In this document: positions 8,588 through 15,842 of the stretch, piece after piece | Layout: every line of letters starts with the position of its first letter | How positions within the stretch are numbered: the stretch's first letter is position 1 | Assembly: GCA_965238215.1 (NCBI GenBank) | Contig: OZ250180.1 | Span: 2,294,001-2,358,000, forward strand | Origin: JAPULR01 sp965238215 | GTDB lineage: Bacteria > Chloroflexota > Dehalococcoidia > Lucifugimonadales > GCA-2712585 | Direction: 5' to 3' | DNA: 64,000 nucleotides | Made by a program: the position numbers and the translations under genes | Notes under the pieces: generated by a model | Told to the model about the DNA's origin: nothing | What the model saw: the letters and a program-made list of their open reading frames with translations, nothing else | Database searches by the model: none

Positions 8588-9082
8588 CTAGAGCGCTAGG
8601 CGAGGCGGCGGCGGTTCCGGGTGAAGGAAGATGCCCCGCAAAGCTCGTTGGCTACGGGGCGTTAGCAAAGTGATAACGGTTGGTAACGCGAGGACAACGA
8701 CGCTCGTGAGTAGGGCAAGGGTCACGCCAAGGGTCGAGACCGACAAGCCCTCGCCTTCCTGGGGCATGAAGATTACGCTGTTTTCGAGAACAGGACCTGC
8801 ATTTTCAACGTCCCAAGAGTCCACATTGGTCGACTCATGGGGGTGGAAGGCCTCATGGTCGTGAAGGTGCTGAATCGGCAGCCCGGCAGGGTAGACGTGC
8901 AGATGGGCGGGCTGCCGCTCGGCAAAGTGATGGTCTGCCAGCGGGCCGAGAAGGGGCAGCAGAAGGGCTGTGAGGAGAGCCAAGGCCGTGATCGGAAAGA
9001 GGACTTTGGCCCCGAGAAGGGTGTTGCCGCGAATGGTCGATATAGCGGCAAAGAGGTCGGATGTATGGTTTACATAAGGCAT
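8588..9082 (-). CDS. Two-helix membrane protein with histidine-rich loop
   Basis: The protein has 164 residues with one hydrophobic helix at about 25-48 and another at about 115-140. Between them is an extracytoplasmic loop with nine histidines in 32 residues (51, 52, 60, 62, 72, 74, 76, 80, 82), a pattern typical of metal capture. It is the first gene of the minus-strand metal-like cluster. No good ribosome site precedes the ATG, and no alternative start was found nearby. The family is not recognised; divalent metal or copper binding is inferred from composition and context only. Confidence 0.55.
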   Translation of the reverse strand: MPYVNHTSDLFAAISTIRGNTLLGAKVLFPITALALLTALLLPLLGPLADHHFAERQPAHLHVYPAGLPIQHLHDHEAFHPHESTNVDSWDVENAGPVLENSVIFMPQEGEGLSVSTLGVTLALLTSVVVLALPTVITLLTPRSQRALRGIFLHPEPPPPRLAL

Positions 9083-9109
9083 GGTGAGAAGCAGGCACGA
9101 AGGCCGACA

Positions 9110-9135
9110 AGATTCTTCGCTTCGCTCAGAATGAC
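9110..9135 (-). repeat. Dispersed palindromic-type repeat, copy A (26 nt)
   Basis: On the minus strand this reads GTCATTCTGAGCGAAG followed by CGAAGAATCT. Related copies lie at 14114-14138, 14166-14202 and 58626-58662. It is intergenic, between the His-rich membrane gene and a small membrane protein. Such short elements are known in many bacterial genomes as dispersed noncoding repeats; function unknown. Confidence 0.75.
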
Positions 9136-9266
9136 GCGAGTGGGCGGGACACCTTCAGGAACAATCATAGCATATTGTTTGCGTATGACTAAGAAAAAGC
9201 TGCCGTTGCCTACGCACCGGACCACCGGTTGCGGGAGGCCGGAACAACGAGCGTCGTCACCTCCGG

Positions 9267-9476
9267 CTATTCGTCGTCTTCTTTGTCTTTTTCTTTATCG
9301 ATGCCAAGTTTCATTCCCAACAGCGCGTATCCAAATAGAGCGGCGCCAAGCAACGTGAAGATGTAGTTTGGAAGCCTATCTTGCGATTCCGTGGTCGTCA
9401 GCAGCACAATGAATTGCCACAGGAGCAAGACCCCTGTAAAGAGCGCAAACCATTTTCTCCACTTCACGGGGATCAT
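9267..9476 (-). CDS. Small two-helix membrane protein
   Basis: A short protein (69 residues from ATG 9476) with two hydrophobic helices separated by a polar turn and a highly charged C-terminus (DKEKDKEDDE). An upstream ATG at 9548 would add 24 residues but would overlap the end of the guanylyltransferase gene by 41 bp; neither start has a convincing ribosome site, so the internal start is preferred. It could be co-transcribed with manC. No family recognised. Confidence 0.45.
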   Translation of the reverse strand: MIPVKWRKWFALFTGVLLLWQFIVLLTTTESQDRLPNYIFTLLGAALFGYALLGMKLGIDKEKDKEDDE

Positions 9477-9507
9477 TGAGTGAACGGCCTGCTTGGGAGC
9501 CTTTCCA

Positions 9508-10917
9508 TTATGGTAGCTCCGATTCCCGATAGACCACCAGAAGGGCATGGGCGGGGGCGAGGCTGCAGTTTTCCAGTCGGTAGGATTGTCCAGCGGCGAA
9601 TTGGCCAGATGTGCCCCGTTCCAAGACCTCTTCGGCGGAATCCGTTACCAGCTTGACCCGCCCGGCTGCCTGCGTCCACGTCTCGCCATTGGCCGAAGCG
9701 CGACATTCGAAAACAGCGCCCGGCCTTATCGTCATGCGGTAGACGGTAAAGCCTGGTCCTTCGTCCACCTTCCGGCAGACGCCCCACGAATTTTGGCCCT
9801 CACTTACTCCGTCCGACGGGGGAACGCTCCCCTTCTCGTCCTTGAGTCGCTCGACGATGCGACGCACCTCCTGCACCTGCTCCCGGGAGGCGACCAGCAC
9901 TGCGTCGGAAGTCTCGATAACCACTGCGTCCTTCAATCCCACCACCGCCACCGTGCGCTCATTGACCAGCACGAGGGAATTCTGCACCGATTCGAGAAAC
10001 ACGGGGCCTTCCACCACGTTGCCTTCCGCATCGCCGCGCCGTTCCTCCCAGACCTGGGCCCAGGAGCCAAGGTCGGACCAGCCGCCGGACAAGGGGACGA
10101 CTGCCACCCGGATTTCCGCATCCTCCGCCGTCTTCTCCATAACGGCATAGTCGATGGACTCGGAGGGGCAAGCGAGGAAACGCTCTCGGTGGGGGCGAAG
10201 GAAGAGACCGTCTTTCTCAGCCTCTTCGTAAGCCGCGCGGCACGCCTGGGCTATGTCCGGGCGGCATCTATTCAAAGCTCTCAGCCATACCGACGCGTTG
10301 ATAAGAAATATGCCGCTGTTCCACAGGTAGCGGCCATCCCTAAGATACTCCTGGGCTGTGGAAAGAGACGGCTTCTCCACAAAGGACGCCACCTCCATAG
10401 CCGCTGGGAGGTTGGTTTCCTGCTGTAGGAATCTTCCCCGACGGATGTACCCGTAGCCGGTGTGTGGCTGGAGGGGAACAATGCCAAAGGTGACCATATA
10501 TCCGGCGCGAGCCATTGGTAGGGCGGCCTTCAGGGAGCGTTGGAACTCCGCAGGACTGCGGACCACGTTGTCTGCGGGCATTGCCAGCATCATGGCGTCT
10601 TTGCCCTTGGCGGCGGCTTCCTGAAGATAGAGGGCCGCTAAGGTCAGAGCAGGCGCGGTGTTGCGTCCTTCCGGCTCCAGGATTGCTGAAAGCGCGGGGC
10701 AGCCTACCTGCGCCAACTGCTCCAAGGCCAACTTTCCGTGGCTTTCGTTGCACACGACGAGGGGAGGCGCGTTAGACATTCCTTCCAGCCGGGCGAGGGT
10801 ATCCTGCAGCATAGTCCCGCCGCCCAACAACGACAGGAACTGCTTGGGTCGTTCGGGCTTGGAGAGGGGCCACAGGCGCGTGCCGGAGCCGCCGGCCAGA
10901 ATCACTGGATAGAGCAA
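9508..10917 (-). CDS. manC: Mannose-1-phosphate guanylyltransferase with degenerate cupin tail
   Basis: A 469-residue sugar nucleotidyltransferase that makes GDP-mannose from mannose-1-phosphate and GTP, feeding mannosylated glycans or compatible solutes. The nucleotide loop GGSGTRLWPLSKPERPKQF (residues 9-27) and the FVEKPS motif are intact. The C-terminal part (about 385-465) aligns with the cupin phosphomannose-isomerase half of bifunctional enzymes (NSWGVCRKVDEG, MTIRPGAVFE), but the usual metal-binding QxHxHRxEHW region is replaced by CRASANGETWTQ, with no histidines. The protein is therefore probably monofunctional. The start is TTG at 10917, preceded by GGGTGA. The next gene on the strand is a tiny membrane protein. 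Confidence 0.85.
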   Translation of the reverse strand: MLYPVILAGGSGTRLWPLSKPERPKQFLSLLGGGTMLQDTLARLEGMSNAPPLVVCNESHGKLALEQLAQVGCPALSAILEPEGRNTAPALTLAALYLQEAAAKGKDAMMLAMPADNVVRSPAEFQRSLKAALPMARAGYMVTFGIVPLQPHTGYGYIRRGRFLQQETNLPAAMEVASFVEKPSLSTAQEYLRDGRYLWNSGIFLINASVWLRALNRCRPDIAQACRAAYEEAEKDGLFLRPHRERFLACPSESIDYAVMEKTAEDAEIRVAVVPLSGGWSDLGSWAQVWEERRGDAEGNVVEGPVFLESVQNSLVLVNERTVAVVGLKDAVVIETSDAVLVASREQVQEVRRIVERLKDEKGSVPPSDGVSEGQNSWGVCRKVDEGPGFTVYRMTIRPGAVFECRASANGETWTQAAGRVKLVTDSAEEVLERGTSGQFAAGQSYRLENCSLAPAHALLVVYRESELP

Positions 10918-11147
10918 ATCACCCGTCCGTCGAGCGTGGGAAGGCGTCTGGCGTCAAGAGAGGATTCCTATGGGCGAGCATGGTGGGATTGTCCTTGGTG
11001 GATGCAGACGGAGCGATTATAGGTAAGGCCCGTGGGTGGGTCAACAGCTTGTAAATTCGGCCGATATTCAATAAAGTGTGCACAAATCGCCCCGTGACCA
11101 CGGGCAGCCGCGGGCAGGCACGGGCGAAATAATTTCGGAGGAGAGAA

Positions 11148-12281
11148 ATGACCCTCTACGGCAAGGTTATCTCTTCGGACTCCCACGTTGTGGAGCCACC
11201 CAACCTCTGGGAAGACCGAATGGACCCCAAGTTCGGCACCAGCATTCCCCATCTGCGGAAGGGGGACGACGAAGACCCCTACGACTGGTGGTACTACGAC
11301 AACATCAGGATGGGCCCGACGGGCGCCATAGCAGCCGCGGGCAAGCGGTTCACCAACCCCCAGGAAATCATCCAAGCCGGGGTCTTTGACAACGTTCGGC
11401 CGGGAGGGTTCATCCCGGAGGAGCACGTGAAGGACATGGACCTGGACGGCGTGTATGGCGGGCTGGTCTATCCGTCTACGGGGCTGCCCCTCTACGGCAT
11501 GGAGAACAACGACCTGCTTCGCGCCGTCTTCGCCGCCTACAATGACTGGCTGGCGGAATTTTGCAGCGCCTACCCGGAGAGGCTCAAGGGCATCGCGGAG
11601 GTGCTGCTGGACGAAGGCGTGGAGGAGGGGATCGCCGAGCTGCGACGTTGCGCCGAAATGGGCCTTATCGGAGCGATGATCAGCTCTTACCCGAGGGCGG
11701 GGCAGACATATAACCATCCCATGTACGAACCCTTCTGGGCCGCCGCCGAAGAGCTGAACCTACCCATTAGCCTTCACGTCACCACAAACCGGCCCGGCGC
11801 CGTGCAGGTGGTCGTAGACGGCAAGATCGCCCAGACGGGCGCAGACCGCTGCAACCACGACTACTTCGTCCGCCAGTGCTTGGGCCACATCGTCTTCGCC
11901 GGAGTGCTTGAGCGCTACCCCAACCTGAAGATTGTAAGCGCCGAGCACGAGTTGGGCTGGATTCCCTTCTTCCTAGGCAGGATGGACGTCACCTACAAGG
12001 AGCGCTACCAGTCCGCCCCCTATAGGTTCAAGGGCGATGCAACGCCCAGCGACCTCATGCGTTCCAACGTGTACCATAGCTTCCAGGAAGACGGACTCGG
12101 AGTTCAACTGCGGCACATGATCGGCGTCGATAATCTGATGTGGGGTTCCGACTATCCCCACGCCGAGTCCACCTTCCCGGAGTCTCAGCGAATCCTGACC
12201 GAGATTCTGGAGGGCGTGCCGGCGGAGGAGCAGGACAAGATAGTCGGGGGCAACTGCGCCCGGGTTTACGGATTCGACTAG
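11148..12281 (+). CDS. Amidohydrolase family 2 protein, paralogue 3
   Basis: A 377-residue amidohydrolase-2 enzyme with Asp11-Ser-His13 (SSDSHVVEPP), a central SLHVTTNRPG histidine and the C-terminal GSDYPHAEST aspartate. It is the closest in style to paralogue 2 and shares the segment NDWL followed by FC near the first third with it, suggesting common ancestry. A GGAGGAGAG ribosome site lies just before the ATG. It is transcribed away from manC across a 230-bp gap that must hold promoters for both. The substrate is unknown; ring-acid decarboxylation or hydrolysis is the family expectation. Confidence 0.82.
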   Translation: MTLYGKVISSDSHVVEPPNLWEDRMDPKFGTSIPHLRKGDDEDPYDWWYYDNIRMGPTGAIAAAGKRFTNPQEIIQAGVFDNVRPGGFIPEEHVKDMDLDGVYGGLVYPSTGLPLYGMENNDLLRAVFAAYNDWLAEFCSAYPERLKGIAEVLLDEGVEEGIAELRRCAEMGLIGAMISSYPRAGQTYNHPMYEPFWAAAEELNLPISLHVTTNRPGAVQVVVDGKIAQTGADRCNHDYFVRQCLGHIVFAGVLERYPNLKIVSAEHELGWIPFFLGRMDVTYKERYQSAPYRFKGDATPSDLMRSNVYHSFQEDGLGVQLRHMIGVDNLMWGSDYPHAESTFPESQRILTEILEGVPAEEQDKIVGGNCARVYGFD

Positions 12282-12402
12282 CCCTCCATACTGGGTAAAT
12301 CGATAACCCTAAAACTGCGGCTTCAACTGAAGCTGCTAGCAAGTAGCTCGTCGGAACTGTTGTGCATACTGGGTGAGGGAAGACCAGAAGGGTAAAGAGG
12401 CA

Positions 12403-12972
12403 ATGGCCAGCGACCCGAACGAATTCTACAATGAATTGAAGGTACAACTGGAATCATTCCGACACCGGGAGGGATTCCCCAAAGTTCCAGTGACATTGAC
12501 CGGCATCCCGTGCAGAGGGCTAACCGTAACGTACCAGCATCCTTCAGCTGGACCTGCAGACACGGCGAAGATGGCCAACGAAGCTGGCAGGATTATAGGG
12601 GCTGCTGGCATCGGCACTGCTGGGGGCGCAGCCGCGGGCGCAATAATTGGCAAGGTGGTGCTTGGGGGAGCATTAGCTCGGGTCGGCGTGGCCTCCGCTG
12701 GGGCAGCGATCGGTATTCCGATTCTTGCACCAGCAGCCCTCCTAGGTGCAGCAATCGGCACGGTGGCCTACGCAGCTTACAAGATAGGTCGAGGTAAGCG
12801 TGACCATGAACGTACCGAAAATCTGTTGGATCGGCTAGTAGCGCATTTTCAGGGGTTCAGTCCATCTGCCCAATGGCCTGACATCGGGATATTCGTGTTT
12901 GTTCGGAGTGCTGGCCTAACCGCAACATGGCAGCCGGAGATCAAAGGAGAGGCATCAAATACAGCGGAATGA
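12403..12972 (+). CDS. Glycine-zipper membrane protein, hypothetical
   Basis: A 189-residue protein with a long Gly/Ala-rich hydrophobic centre (about 55-125) of repeated GxxxG patterns such as IGAAGIGTAGGAAAGAIIG, typical of tightly packed membrane helices or pore-like glycine zippers. The N-terminus is soluble with a QHPSAG-like stretch, and the C-terminus may form a small alpha/beta domain (about 140-185). The start is ATG 12403 rather than GTG 12373. It is a single gene with shorter, more A/T-biased codons than its neighbours, which could mean recent acquisition. No family recognised. Confidence 0.5.
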   Translation: MASDPNEFYNELKVQLESFRHREGFPKVPVTLTGIPCRGLTVTYQHPSAGPADTAKMANEAGRIIGAAGIGTAGGAAAGAIIGKVVLGGALARVGVASAGAAIGIPILAPAALLGAAIGTVAYAAYKIGRGKRDHERTENLLDRLVAHFQGFSPSAQWPDIGIFVFVRSAGLTATWQPEIKGEASNTAE

Positions 12973-13027
12973 CTTGTAGCCCAACCCTACTAGTCCGACT
13001 CATGCCTCACATAACTGAATGCTGCGG

Positions 13028-13546
13028 CTAGAACTCGAAGCTCTCGCCGTTGAGCGTGAGGGTGTCCTTGAAGGGGATGGGCTTGGCAATCATCTGCCTT
13101 GCCCAGCATCCCCGGCGGGCGTTGCTTAGGATGGATCGGATGGTGTCCGGGTCCGCCGATGACTCAACCACGAAGTTTGTCTCCACGCTGGAGGCCCCGG
13201 CGTCAATGGTCTCTGCCAGGACGGAACCCGTCATGGTCAGGTTGAGCTTGATGTAACCCTTGACGTTGGAAATCTCCACTTTTTTGAACTGCGCGTACCG
13301 CGCAATCTGGGTCATCTCTCAGAAAAGCACGGCCATGGCGAAGTAGTGCAGGGGCGCCGGCGCCACGTCCAGACCGCCAAGACCGGGGGGCTCGTCGCAG
13401 ATAATCTCCCACCGGCCGCACTTGCCCCGCTTCAGCTGGTCCTGCACCACCTCTGCCGTTGCCTCCACGAAGGCCAGACGCACCGGGCCACGAACGCCAA
13501 CCATAGGGTCATACTCAACGTCCTGCTTCGGGTCTTTTATAACCAT
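13028..13546 (-). CDS. OsmC-family peroxiredoxin-like selenoprotein (in-frame TGA = Sec76)
   Basis: Two adjacent same-frame reading segments (75 and 95 residues) are separated only by TGA-GAG. Read through, they give one 172-residue OsmC/Ohr-family protein, a normal length. The TGA (13319-13321) falls after APLHYFAMAVLF, exactly where OsmC proteins have the reactive cysteine at the start of the central helix (usual form AxFC followed by TQxxRYA). The second conserved cysteine is present at residue 147 (ARRGC), 71 residues on. OsmC enzymes reduce organic hydroperoxides with this Cys pair, so Sec would be the peroxidatic residue. A SECIS-like hairpin follows the TGA. AGGAG precedes the ATG. It lies 53 bp after a VOC gene on the same strand. 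A simple nonsense mutation is the main alternative. Confidence 0.82.
13287..13307 (-). promoter_or_regulatory. Bacterial SECIS-like hairpin for the OsmC selenoprotein
   Basis: In the mRNA, arms GATTGCGCG and CGCGCAGTT pair over nine positions (six Watson-Crick in the core TGCGCG/CGCGCA, plus A-U and G-U pairs) and enclose the loop GTA. The stem begins 11 bases after TGA and the loop begins 20 bases after it. Known bacterial SECIS elements have a short apical loop with G in the first two positions about 16-37 bases downstream of UGA; this one fits on both counts. Confidence 0.72.
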
Positions 13547-13599
13547 CGCAACTCCTATTTATGCCTGGGTGTACAGCGATTTCGTCTTTTGAGCGGGTC

Positions 13600-14010
13600 T
13601 CAGCTCGCTGGGCGCTGTTCCGCCCAGCCCGAGTTCAGCTCCACCAGATTGCCGTCGAAGTCTTCAACGAAGATCTGCGGCAAGTCGTCGTTGCTGCCCA
13701 CGTACGGGATGCCTTCGTTGTCGAGCAGCCGCTTGGTCTGTTTGAGGTCGGCGACGGCGAATGCCAGATGACGTCCTTCCACGCCCCGCTTGCGAGGATT
13801 GATGTTACGCCCCTTTTGGGGTACGCCATCAACGCCGCTGAGGGTGATGTGGAGCTCGTGGGCAGGGCCGGCGCTGTACCAGATGCCGGCGCTCATAACG
13901 TTGGGCCGGACAATCTCCTCCAGGCCGAGGATTCTCCCATAGAAGTCCCGCGCCTTCTCCAAGTCCGTGGTGTGAAATGCCGCGTGCTGCAGCTGCGCGC
14001 CCATGCTCAT
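13600..14010 (-). CDS. VOC (glyoxalase/dioxygenase fold) family protein
   Basis: A 136-residue two-module VOC protein with the sequence of a glyoxalase I or ring-cleaving dioxygenase-type domain. Module one starts with LQHAAFHTTDLEKARDFYGRILGLEE, giving a metal-ligand histidine near residue 9; module two has RHLAFAVADL and ends with the metal-ligand glutamate region VEDFDGNLVELNSG. TAGGAGG precedes the ATG. The downstream neighbour is the OsmC selenoprotein, so an oxidative or electrophile-stress role is plausible. The substrate cannot be read from the sequence. Confidence 0.8.
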   Translation of the reverse strand: MSMGAQLQHAAFHTTDLEKARDFYGRILGLEEIVRPNVMSAGIWYSAGPAHELHITLSGVDGVPQKGRNINPRKRGVEGRHLAFAVADLKQTKRLLDNEGIPYVGSNDDLPQIFVEDFDGNLVELNSGWAEQRPAS

Positions 14011-14113
14011 AACAGCCTCCTAGCCGATTCTTGTGGGGTGGTTGGAGTATAGAATTCCGCGGCGGGGGCGTCAAACCTCCGACATTGACGGCGTACTACG
14101 CTTGGGCCACGGT

Positions 14114-14202
14114 TCATTTTGAGGGAAGCGAAGAATCTCATCGTCTACTCGCCGCCCGCAACTCTAGATTCTTCACTTCGCTGCACTGCGTTCAGAATGA
14201 CA
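14114..14202. repeat. Inverted pair of dispersed repeats (copies B and C)
   Basis: Copy B (14114-14138, plus) reads TCATTTTGAGGGAAGCG then AAGAATCT. Copy C (14166-14202, minus) is the longer 37-nt form, with GCAGTGCAGCGAAGTG in its middle. Facing each other across 27 bp, they could fold into one imperfect hairpin. The pair fills the gap between the VOC gene and the aldolase gene, and resembles a small non-autonomous element. Confidence 0.7.
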
Positions 14203-14275
14203 GGCCTCTCCTTTGCAATGGGCGGCAGGTTTCCGATATCATCCCTGAAGCTTTACGTGGAGGAACAGAACGATT

Positions 14276-15136
14276 ATGGCGCGACTGAACAGGGTTATAG
14301 ACCTGCTAGAGAGGGGCAAGCCTGCCGTTGGGACCTGGGCCAACAACGGCAATCTGGACGACCTGGCCTTCGCCACCGACGCCGGCTACGACTACGTTTT
14401 CATAGACAACGAGCATACGGGGCTGGACTTCCCTACCCTGCGGCTATCACTCCAGGCCCTGTTGAATCGGAAGCGCATTGCGGAGTCTGCCAGCCTTCAG
14501 GCTCACCCGACCCCCTTCGTCCGAATTACGCCCAACGCCAGGGAGCAGAACCAGTGGATAATCAAGCACACCCTGGACCTGGGGGCCTACGGCATCGTCA
14601 TCCCTGTTCTTGACTCAGTGGAGGCGGCCGAGGCTGCAGTGGTGGCGTCCCGGTATCCCCAGCGCCGAGGTGCGGCGGACCTGCTGCCCAAGGGCGAGCG
14701 GGGCTGGCATCCTCACGACGTGGCCGTTCGATACTGGGGCATAACGGTGGAGGAATACACCGACAGGTCCGACCTGTGGCCCCTGGACCCGGACGGAGAG
14801 ATGCTGCTCATAGGCATAATCGAGACGGTTCAGGGCGCGCGCAACTTGCCGGACATCTTGAAGAACGTTAAGGGCATTGGGGCGATAATGGCAGGGGCGG
14901 GAGACCTCTCCGTGGACATGGGGCTGGGCGGCAACGCCACCGAAGCCCCGGAGGTCCAGGAGATGGTGCTGCGAACCCTCAAAGTTTGCCAGGAATACGG
15001 AGTGCCTTGCGCCACCGGAGTGAAAACGAAGGAAGACGTGGAGCGCCGCCTGGAACAGGGCTTTCAGATACTTACGGACATGCCCGCCAAATCGGCATCA
15101 GCTCTGGAACACTGCCGCGCCGTAGCTGGTAGTTAA
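14276..15136 (+). CDS. HpcH/HpaI family aldolase
   Basis: A 286-residue class II aldolase that would cleave a 2-oxo acid or related compound to pyruvate plus an aldehyde, using a divalent metal. Family landmarks are GTWANNGN near the start, the metal-facing FIDNEHTGLDF region, LGAYGIVIPVLDSVEAAEAAV, the glutamate of IIETVQGARNLPDI and AGAGDLSVDMG. It includes an insertion (GERGWHPHDVAVRYWGITVEEY) longer than in the smallest members. The gene lies beside degradative genes and is preceded by a repeat pair. The true substrate could be a 4-hydroxy-2-oxo acid from aromatic breakdown; this is inferred. Confidence 0.8.
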   Translation: MARLNRVIDLLERGKPAVGTWANNGNLDDLAFATDAGYDYVFIDNEHTGLDFPTLRLSLQALLNRKRIAESASLQAHPTPFVRITPNAREQNQWIIKHTLDLGAYGIVIPVLDSVEAAEAAVVASRYPQRRGAADLLPKGERGWHPHDVAVRYWGITVEEYTDRSDLWPLDPDGEMLLIGIIETVQGARNLPDILKNVKGIGAIMAGAGDLSVDMGLGGNATEAPEVQEMVLRTLKVCQEYGVPCATGVKTKEDVERRLEQGFQILTDMPAKSASALEHCRAVAGS

Positions 15137-15228
15137 GAGACGGGATCGTATAGAAATGACTGGCGGGGGTTATGGGTATGCGACGGCCATGAACGCGAGG
15201 GACAAGCCTAGGGTTGCTTTGGTTTCAG

Positions 15229-15687
15229 CTATCGAAAATAGGGGGCCGTGTCCGAGCAGCTATCGCAGATTAGAAAAATCTCCATGCGGTGCCCTACTAT
15301 CCTGCCGGGAATATCGGCCCCGATAGTTCGCAGAACCCGCTCGACGGTGCTGCTTCGAAACTCCCCTACCGTGTCGCACTTCACGCAAACGGTATGGTGG
15401 TGGTGCTCCCGACGCGCCACTATGTACTTGGGCGTACCGTCAGCCAGGCTCACCTTGCAGAGCACCCCGGCGTCCAGAAGCAGTTTGATGGTGCGGTAAA
15501 CTGTCGCTCGGCCCACCTCTATCAATTCTTCCGTCAACTCCTCGACGGTGAAGCCCACCTCCTTGGATTCCAGGAGGCTGACAACGTCCCTCCTTTGGTT
15601 GGTGGGGCGATATCCGTGGTCTTCCAATATGGTCAGCAGTTCTGAGGGCGAGGGGCGGGGTGCTGGCTCCGACTTTACATTAGCCAT
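15229..15687 (-). CDS. Fur-family metal or peroxide-sensing regulator
   Basis: The protein has 152 residues from ATG 15687; an upstream start at 15801 was rejected because the predicted promoter would lie inside it. It has the two-domain Fur fold: a winged helix with GYRPTNQRRDVVSLLES and the recognition region VGRATVYRTIKLLLDAG, then a dimer domain with the His-rich HHHHTVCVKC and the second zinc pair CDSC near the C-terminus (structural zinc CxxC pairs). Whether it is Fur, Zur or PerR cannot be decided by eye. It is transcribed divergently from the dihydroorotase-like gene, and may control itself through the palindrome in the promoter. Confidence 0.85.
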   Translation of the reverse strand: MANVKSEPAPRPSPSELLTILEDHGYRPTNQRRDVVSLLESKEVGFTVEELTEELIEVGRATVYRTIKLLLDAGVLCKVSLADGTPKYIVARREHHHHTVCVKCDTVGEFRSSTVERVLRTIGADIPGRIVGHRMEIFLICDSCSDTAPYFR

Positions 15688-15724
15688 TAGTAGAATATCG
15701 TTCCTATCTTTAAAGATTGTTTTG

Positions 15725-15755
15725 ATTATAGACGTACAAGTGTGCAATTTGTCAA
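15725..15755 (-). promoter_or_regulatory. Fur-family gene promoter with possible self-operator
   Basis: Minus strand: TTGACA (15750-15755) and TATAAT (15725-15730), both perfect, but with a long 19-bp spacer. Between them an imperfect palindrome pairs ACAAAT with ACTTGT around five bases (15736-15752). A regulator bound there would block this promoter, fitting autoregulation. Confidence 0.5.
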
Positions 15756-15842
15756 TACTCACCTGGTACTGTGTCCCAACTTCAACCCTTTGATACTCCA
15801 TAGGCCCGTGCTATACTCGTTTCAAACCGAAGGAGGTGCGCC

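Noticed and set aside
12282..12402. Short hairpin GCTTC-AACT-GAAGC as terminator of the third amidohydrolase
   Set aside because: The stem is only five base pairs, with no T run after it.
13319..13546. Two separate genes, a 75-residue and a 95-residue OsmC fragment
   Set aside because: They are in the same frame with only TGA-GAG between them, and the second part has no own ribosome site. Together they form a single family-length protein.
15688..15801. Longer start of the Fur-family gene
   Set aside because: A promoter with perfect hexamers lies inside that stretch, and the first 38 residues resemble no Fur protein.
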